Shown piece by piece: positions 54,801 through 63,800 of a stretch of DNA of 64,000 nucleotides. The position numbers and the translations under genes were made by a program. Numbering within the stretch: position 1 is the first letter of the stretch; each line of letters starts with the position of its first letter. Source of the DNA: Prunella strophiata (lineage: Eukaryota > Chordata > Aves > Passeriformes > Prunellidae). Below the pieces are notes generated by a model. It saw only the letters and a program-made list of their open reading frames with translations. It did no database searches and was not told where the DNA came from. The stretch is taken from NCBI GenBank assembly GCA_036583965.1, contig JAZBQD010000001.1, positions 16,173,892 to 16,237,891 of the forward strand, read 5' to 3'.

Positions 54801-57800
54801 TGTGAATACATGAGACCTTAGCATTTGGTTTGTTTAAAAATGCAACATTTCTTCTTTTAAACTTTCAAGAAAGGCACAGCAATTCAACTGTTTGATTTTT
54901 GCTTCTTCCCCACTTAGGAGCCCAGCTTTCTATTTTAGGCCTAGGAAAACTCTGCTGATTCAGATTTACTTTGACAAAATTCACATGTACGTTTCTGAAC
55001 AAAAATATGAAAGAAAATTGCTAAGATGTTGAAAGGAGAGGAGAAGGAATTCCAGTAGCCTCTGACAGGAGAGCTCTAACTCATGTTCTTGATAACTAGA
55101 TTTATTCATGTAGCTGGCTTCAGTAATTCAGCTGTGAGCTACCAGAGGAGCTAAAGTTTATAGCTTGAATTTTCCTTGGAAGCTAAGGAGAATGAAACTT
55201 GCATAGAAGATGCTGGTTTTAGGTCATTATTTATTTTGATAGATATCATATCTCTAACACTTATAATTCTGCAACACTTCCTACAAGTGGATGAAAATTT
55301 TGTTGGGGATGAGATTATAAACTCTTAAGATTTACTATTTTAGCTGGAAAGGAAGAGAGAATGGTTCTGATATGTGTAGAATGTAGCTCACCATAAAATT
55401 CTGTCACACTTAGTTTATGGCAGAGTTAGTTTCTCTTATCAAACTTGAAATCTATTAATGAATTTCCTCCTTGGGGAATGGAGGGAATCTCTCATTGACT
55501 TTGAGTGGAAAATAATAAATCTTTGAACTCTCTCTATATTTATCTAATCCTGATACATGCATTTGAGTTGCTGTGCTCTAGAAGTGAGTCAGGACAGTAT
55601 ATGACAGTAGAGTTCACAATATATTTAATATAAACTTTGAGATTTTAATGATAAACTCTGAAATGCAGTAAAATGAAACACAGTAAAACCTTGACAATGA
55701 CGAGTAACTTTAGAGATAACAGGTGATTTGGAGATGTTCTGGTTTGGTTAGTAAGCTGGTTCTGTTTACAAACAGAGCAGTTTATATTTAAATTTCTCTC
55801 TTTCTGTTTAGTTTATTGACTGTTTCTGTTCCCCCCTGCTCTGTGCTCCAGGCAGGAGTGTTGCATTCCGTGGGGAGCGAGGCAACGACGAGCCAGCCAT
55901 CGAAATGATAAAGGTGTCTCATTTGAAGTAAGTGCCTCAGCCTTGGCAAGTTTATAAATTTCACTGTACTGCATGAGAATCCTCAGAACATCATAGACAT
56001 TCCAAGCAAAAAAGCACTTCAGAGTGTATAGGAAAATATTCAACAGCATCAAGAGGAAAATGCTTCAGAATATTAGTTCCGAGTGAAAAAGCTGTGAATG
56101 TTTCTGTGGTTGACTTTGTCACTTCAGGATCCAATCACATTGCAAAATCAGTAATTAATATTTTATTTCTTACAGGAATTGTGTTTGTTGAACAGACTTT
56201 TTGATAATATTAAGGAGAATAAAAGTGCTGAACTGTTTTTTGCAACTTTGATTCTGTTATGAGTTAATTCTCTGTTCTGTAACTTAAGCCATACTCAAAA
56301 CTAGGAAATTTGGCATTAAAGATGGAATGATTATTCATATTTATTTAGCTTTTGTAAGTATTTCACACCTTTGTAATAATTGTCTGCTGGAAAACCAGAT
56401 GTGACATACAGTTGTTTGAAAAGTCAGCTGGTAAATGACCAAATTGTTTCCTTTCAAGCTTCATAATTTTGAGCTCAGGCCTGTGACAGAAGGCCCTGAT
56501 CTTCATTGTATCAAAAATAATAATTGTAGTGCTCTGGAAAATCACTTCACTTTCTTGTGTAAATGAAATTAAATTAGTATTGATTTTAAGAGGGCATTGT
56601 CTCTAAATCTTAAAAGCTTCTTCTTTACAGTGGAAAAAAAATTTAATATCTATAGCTTGCACAGGAGTATTTTTGTGTGTAGGAGTTCCAGAGAATCTGG
56701 AAGAGTTCAACCATGTAATGTTCTTAATAATGCATTAAAAATTAAGAACAGCCATGAGCTTAGATGAAGAGGCTGGAGAGTGTTGAGTGAGACAAGAAGG
56801 GAGGTTCACTTGCAGAGAGATGAATGAGAGGACAAATTGCTGCATGGCCTCTGGATTTTCAAGTTAAATGTGAAAAGTGGTGGATTAAATCTGGGTTTAC
56901 ACTCACCCAGCTCCACAGATGAGCAGTCTGAAGACATGAATGGCAAGTGGTTTAGTGTGAGATGATTTTATGCTCATTTATCCCAGGATTAGGAAGTGGC
57001 ATGGACCTGCAGGAGGGAAAAAACTCTGTCCAGCCTGCAGTCTTGTGTGTTTTTCTGGTATTTTGTGCCAACAACTCAGGCTGAACGTGGTGAGATCAGA
57101 GGTGCTGCTGCTCTCTCTGAATTATTCCCCTTGTCTCCTCCACAGTAATTGTGCAGAACCATCTGGCAGAAATTTATAATTCTGTTAGCTTTGAGGAGAA
57201 CTCTTTTTCAGACATTCTTTTGCTCCTCAGTAACTCAAGGGAATCACAAGCTTCAGAGGGGGATTTGATTTGCTCTGCTAACTTGTAGTTTTTGAGGGTC
57301 TCCAGAGTGCTGGTGTGAACAACATGAAGTAAAATGCTCAAATGACTCTTGCTGGAGTAAATTCTTATTTGTTCCAGGCAGTACCTAGCTGTGGTATTTA
57401 AAGACAAACCACTAGAGATCTGGGATGTCAGAACTTGTACTCTGCTCAGAGAAATGTCTAAAAACTTCCCTACAGCCACTGCTCTGGTAAGGAATGAATT
57501 CTGTTACTTTTTAATAAATGTAATACATTGAGATAGGATAAAATCTTTGAACAATTTTGCTGCAAGTGTTACTGTAGCTGCAGCATATACAGATAAGTGC
57601 TTTAACATTTTATCTGTCACCAAATGGAGGCAAGGAAAAAAGGAGGTTCTGGTGAAGAAATCTGCTCTGCCCCTTGGGTGATGGAGGGAGGTACTGCAGA
57701 AAGCAATCTCATTATAAAACCCCAGTAAATTCAGGAAATAAACCTTTGTCTTTGCCATTTTTCCTGGGCCATTTTCCACAGGAGTGGTCACCCTTCCCAT

Positions 57801-60800
57801 AACTTGAAGAGCCTGAGGAAGAAGCAGCTGGCAGCCAGGGAGGCCATGGCCCGGCAGACAGTGGCATCAGACACTGAAGTCAGCAGTGTGGAATCCTCTG
57901 TGATCAGGTACCCCCCTCCTGATGCTACAGCAATTGTTAGTTTCCCACCATGTGCCATTCTTCTAAAAGAATATTTTGGTACTGATTCTTGAGTACACAG
58001 CAAGCAAAATAACTTTATGGGCCTCCCTTTAGTTTTTATATGGGAAACTTTGATGTACCTGTTACTCTCAGGTGTGTCTGTGGCAGTCCATTGGTTACCT
58101 GGTACTTCAAGTAAAACTCTTACTTGCCCTTGGACAAGTTATTTGCACTTTCCACAAAAGTGGAAGCAATAAATATTTAACTGTTGCATAAATTGTTTAA
58201 AAGGATATGTGCTTTTTTTTTTTTTTTTTTTTTTTTGTGCTGTTTCTCTGCATTAGGTAGAATTTGTCTTGCAATTCTGATTTCAAGAAAGAAGTAATTG
58301 TGTCTCATTATGTTCTTTTTAAAGCTTGTTGCAGGAAGCTGAAAGTAAATCAGAGCTGAGCCAGAACATCTCTGCCAGGGAGCACTTTGTGTTTACAGGT
58401 GCTGATGGGCAGGTTTATCATCTCACAGTAGAGGGAAACTCAGTAAAAGACAGTGCAAGAATTCCTCCAGATGTGAGTTCCAATTTTTCCATATCATTGA
58501 TGCTTTAATTTTTTGCTTAGCTTTGATTGCCAGAAAAACATCAGGGATAAGCTTTGTAGCAGCAAGTGGTCAGTCATGTTGTACTTTGAAATCTGAAATA
58601 TAAATTCTAACTTAAAAACTGATATCAATTCTGTTTTCAGTTTTATATATAATTTTTCCTGTTTTAACTGAGTAGTGTTTGGTCCATCATGTATAATATT
58701 TTTTTTAATGAATACCAGTGTTGAAATATTTATTCATATATTTGAATCTATTAATCACAAGATATTTTTCTGCTTCTTAAATATTTTCAGGGAAGTATGG
58801 GTAGCATTACTTGCATTGCCTGGAAAGGGGATATTCTGGTTCTTGGAGATGTTGATGGAAACTTAAACTTCTGGGATTTGAAAGCTAGAGTATCCAGGTA
58901 TGAAGGCAAATTAAGTCTGTCAAACATGAGATGATGAGTGTTAGAATGTAGAATGTTTTCATCCTTCCTCATTTTTGTTCTTCACTGTAGGGAAAAATGC
59001 AAGTATTTTGGAATAAAAATTCAGCAAATGCCTACTGTGTCGCATTTAATCTCTTGTGTTTTCAGAAGAATTAACATTTAATCAAGGTTTTAAAACCAGC
59101 TAGATATCTTTTTTTACATTGAATCTGCAATGGCTTCTGGTAAAACATTGAGTATTGTAGTGCTTATTCCAAGCATTTCATAATTTTAATTTAATAAATT
59201 CATAATCTGGATATCCATTTGTGTGGGCATCTAGAGAGATTATTCTCCTGCTCAGACTGTGCAATACCAGGATCTGCAAAGTTCCTGGGAAAGGATTACA
59301 TATTCCTACAATATTGGCTATAGAGTGATGGATCCTGATCTTGTCTTTCCTTAGGGGGATTCCTACTCACCGGAGCTGGGTGAAGAAAATACGGTTTGCC
59401 CCAGGGAAAGGCAATCAAAAGCTTCTTGCAATGTACAATGATGGGGTGGAAATTTGGGATTCTAAAGAGGTAAGTGGCTGTGGGTTTGATAGGCACCTCT
59501 CTTCAAAGCCCACACCTCACCTCTGAAAATCAGGATTAAACAAGTTTAATCTCCTAATTTTTAATGAGTCAGGATTTCTTGCTGGCAGTTGCATGATAAA
59601 GTTATATGGCTTTTTCAGAAGACTTTTACTCCCTATGAAGCATCTTTGAGCTGCCATCAATGAAAACTGTCTTCCACTCTTAAAGCTGACAATGTCTGAG
59701 ATCCTGTTTGTCATCCTTTTGAGGCAGACCTTGAAAATTTAAGGAGGAGTCCCCAATCTGAGACTTTAATCTGTAGACAGGAGATTGCTTTCACTGCAGG
59801 TATCTTCTGTGTATGGTCAATAGATTTAATTTGTTAGGGAATACCAGAAAACCAGACACCTGTTCATTAACACTCTCTAGCTTCTCTTCTTACTCAGAAG
59901 CTCTGTAGTTATGTTCACAAGCCTTCTGGGGTTTGCTTTTAGGTCTCCCAGGGGATTATAGTACCGTGGGGAAGGAAATATAACTGTACTGTTTTAACTT
60001 AGTCCCCCAGAATTAATTTCAGGGTATCAGGGTATGAAAGAGGAATTTCAGTTTTTTTCCTGTTCACTTTGTAATGAGCACCATCTCCAAACTCAGACAC
60101 TTAATTAGTGCAAAGTGAAACTCCACTGATGATAAGAATGGACAGCAGATATGAACAGCTACTGTGAATTACATAAGCAGAGTAGGATATTACCCAATGA
60201 GTCTCTCCTTGAAGCACATTTGAATAGTTTTGATGCCACAAGATACTGTGGCTGCTCCCTCTTTTTTTTCTAGGATAAAGGAGTTTCCTACATGAAAGCA
60301 TTTAAAATTAAATTCACATTTTCAGTCAAAAGTCTTTCAGAATATCCGTAGTAATATTTTATAGTCTCAGTTCTATTATACATCTAATCCTGTCCTGTTA
60401 GAAAAGATAACTGAAAGGCAGCTGTACACTATGCTCAAAAGGATTTTTTCTCAGCCCTAAATTGGGAAATAGTATTGTTCCAGGGCAACCATGGGACCTA
60501 CTCCAAGGTTTCTAAATTCCCTACTCTCCAGAAAAGACCATTATTGAAATGATTTATGGCTAGCTTCACCTTTCATGGTGAATTTTGTGCCATGCCTCCT
60601 GGGTGTGTGACACAGCCTCACACTGGCTGATGGAGAGGCTGCTAAAAATAAAAAATCACTGAACTTTTGCAGGTACAAATGGTGAGCAGTTTAAGGAGCG
60701 GGAGGAACGTGAATTTCCGGATCCTGGACGTGGACTGGTGCACGTCAGACAAGGTGGTGCTGGCATCAGATGATGGATGCATCCGAGTGCTGGAGCTGTC

Positions 60801-63800
60801 CATGAAAGCCCTCCTGTTTCAGGATGGATGAGCAGGATTTAATAGGTATGCTCAGCTCTTCTTTGCTGCCCCTGCTTGATACTTCTGCACTCCTCTTTGG
60901 GAAGTGGAGCTCAGCACTCCTGTTAGAACAGGGGGTTGTCACACATGGGGATTTTGGTGCCTTTCTGCTGCTTTTCATGGATACAGGTAATTTTTTTATG
61001 TTCAGGTCACATGCATGAGTTCTTTAATACAAGTTTAATCTCCTAAACAACATATACTTTTTAATATCTTACTAGAAGTATAAATTAACAAAATAAGAGC
61101 TTTTTGTACAGATATCTAGCAAATTGACTTAAAAAGCATTGACACATCAATTAGGTATCAGTACCTGCATCACTGATACTCATTACATGATTTAGAAACA
61201 TTTGTTGATGGCTAAAAATGTCTTTTCTGATTTTTTTTCAGGTGTCTGTAGACTGATTCATTGCTTTTCAAACTGACCTTTAAAATAGCAATATTAGTGC
61301 TGTTTGCCTTTTTAGCCATATGTCTATAAAGGGAGTTTAAATATTTAACTAGCTAACTAAGCTACAGTTTTTTTTGTATTTATTATTACTGGTGTTCCAA
61401 ATAACTCTTCTTCTTGTTGCCTTTTGAGTCAATCCTACCTTTACTTATAGAATTTCCTTAACTAATTTCCTTAAAATCCCAGTAGATTCTAAGACATATG
61501 CAATAAGGTGTGATGTGGGGAGCTGTGGTGTGGGTTTGTTTGAGGAAACATGTAATTTATCATAGCCATTTTTGCTACCAAAGGAGTGTTCTGCAATATT
61601 AAGTTATAAAGATGAATGTTGTAAAGCCAAGCACACTGAAATGAGGCTGTGCCAGCTGTAAGACTGCCTGTGATTGAGCTGTCCTTCTGTGGTAATGTTT
61701 TAATTACCAAATCACATTTACAAGAGTCCTACATCACTCAGTGCACACGAAGTACAGGCAATTGTGAAAGTTTAATAATGGAGCTGGGTTTGGAACTTGT
61801 TTTACTCCTCAGTCACTGGGTAGGATTTGCTGCCTGTCACCCACACCTTGTACTGGATACAGACTTACTGACTTCTACATTTCTGTGACAGCACTTCATG
61901 TGTAATTTGTATCTTATTAAACTTCCCCTCATCCTTTCCAGATGGTGGGGTTTAATCCTTGTATTGTGCTGTAGGAATTCGGGGGACAAAGCAAAACTAA
62001 ACATGCTTTATGATACATTTGGTATATTTTTACTTACTTTGCACCAGGTAACAATAATCATTGTACACAGCTCTGCCAAAACCAGTATAATGCATTCCAG
62101 GAGTCTATGGCTAAACTCACTCTGGAATATCCTGAAATTCTCATTTGAGCATGGTTGATAACCCTACACCTTCTATGAAATGTTTTTGTTGGGTGTGTGA
62201 AAAGACTTTTATGTGTGATTTTCCTCGTGCTTGCAAACAAGCTGGAACATTTTCTGATGTACATTTTCTGGTGGTACATGTTCTGCTGGTGAATTTTCTG
62301 GGGTACATTTTCTGGTGCCCATTTTCTAGTGCCCATTTTCTGGTGTACATTTTCTGTGGTACATTTTCTGTGGTACATTTTCTGGAGGCACATTTTCTGC
62401 GGGGGTATTTTCTGTAGTACATTTCTGTAGTGCATTTTCTGTCATACATTTTCTGTGGGATATTTTCTGAAGGTACATTTTCTGATCAATGAACACAGCA
62501 TTATTGCACAGGACCCTCTGGACAATGAATCTTTTCCTTTTCTTTCAGAACCTGTCTGGTGTCCCTACCTGCTTGTTCCAAGGGCTTCATTAGCTTTAAA
62601 AGCATTCCTGCTCCATCAACCATGGGATGAGAAATATTCTCTAGATATTATGGACATGTAAGAAGAAATATAGATCTATAATGTAACAGATAATTATTTT
62701 TTAAAGCCTACATCTTTTATTAGTCTTTCTGTGCAAATAACTGTTGGATGTATAAGTTTCCTCACTCTTGGGGACAGTCAAAAATATAATTAGTTCACTA
62801 TTTATTACTAAAAGTAGTATAGGTAAGGCTCTAAGGTCAGGTATTTCTTCTGGCTTTCAGTATTGGCCATTAAAATCTGCAGTCTGCTTTCAGTCCTGGC
62901 AATATTTTTATGGCATTATATTACTTCTGAGAAAAACTGTGTTCTCTTTGTTCTAGAAGTTAATGCAGAGTTCTTCCTAAAGTGTAAATGAAAGTGATAT
63001 TCTGATATCCTGACAGACCTGTGTGTGCTCTTGGAGAGCCACATTCACATCACCAGAGGAGCACATTTCTGTGTCCTGGACTGTGCTCATGGTCACTTAA
63101 TAATGCTCTAGGCACTGCCATTTTTTATTAATTTTATGGTTAATGAAAAAAAGAAAAATGGGGAAAAAAAGATTGGCGCTGGCTGTGTGTGAAAGCAAAC
63201 CAAATATTTCACCGCTTTTTTGGAACTGGTAACTGGATAAAGAGTCCTGCATGAATGGCTTACCCAAAGAATGTGAAAAATTGTTAACATGTATCACTTG
63301 TTAACCTGTGTGTTTCTCCTACAAGTAGTGCTCTTCCATTTCAGATAATTGTATCCTTTTTGTAACACAGAAAACCTCTTTTCTTTTTTAATCCAGTGAT
63401 TATCCAGAGAATGAAAATATTAAAAACCTTCTTCAAGAGCAGTTGAATTCATTGTCCAAGTAAGAATTTTTCTTTTATTACTTGTGTAAGCTATGGAGTT
63501 CTGAGAAGGCAAAATATCTGAATTTTGTGGTAATTCGTGGTTAAAGAAGAAAGAATTATTTTCTCTAAAGATGTGCTTGAGTAATGACATTTTTTTTATT
63601 TTAAAAAAGTTATTTTTCAATGTAAATTTCGTGTAATTTTAAACTTAGTGCTTTAGAGGTACTGATAGGGTTGGTACATGATTTGCAGCTGTCTTGTGAG
63701 CATTTGGAATGTTTTAAGCAGTACTTCTCAGGAGTTTAGGGGTTCTTTATGCTGATCCAGACTGCATTGGACACTGCTACTTAAATACTCCAAGGTTTGT

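Noticed and set aside
62058..62449. Minus-strand frames rich in K, Q, C and M repeats (up to 125 codons)
   Set aside because: They translate the ATTTTCTG minisatellite inside a WDR11 intron; the peptide repeats follow from the DNA repeat.
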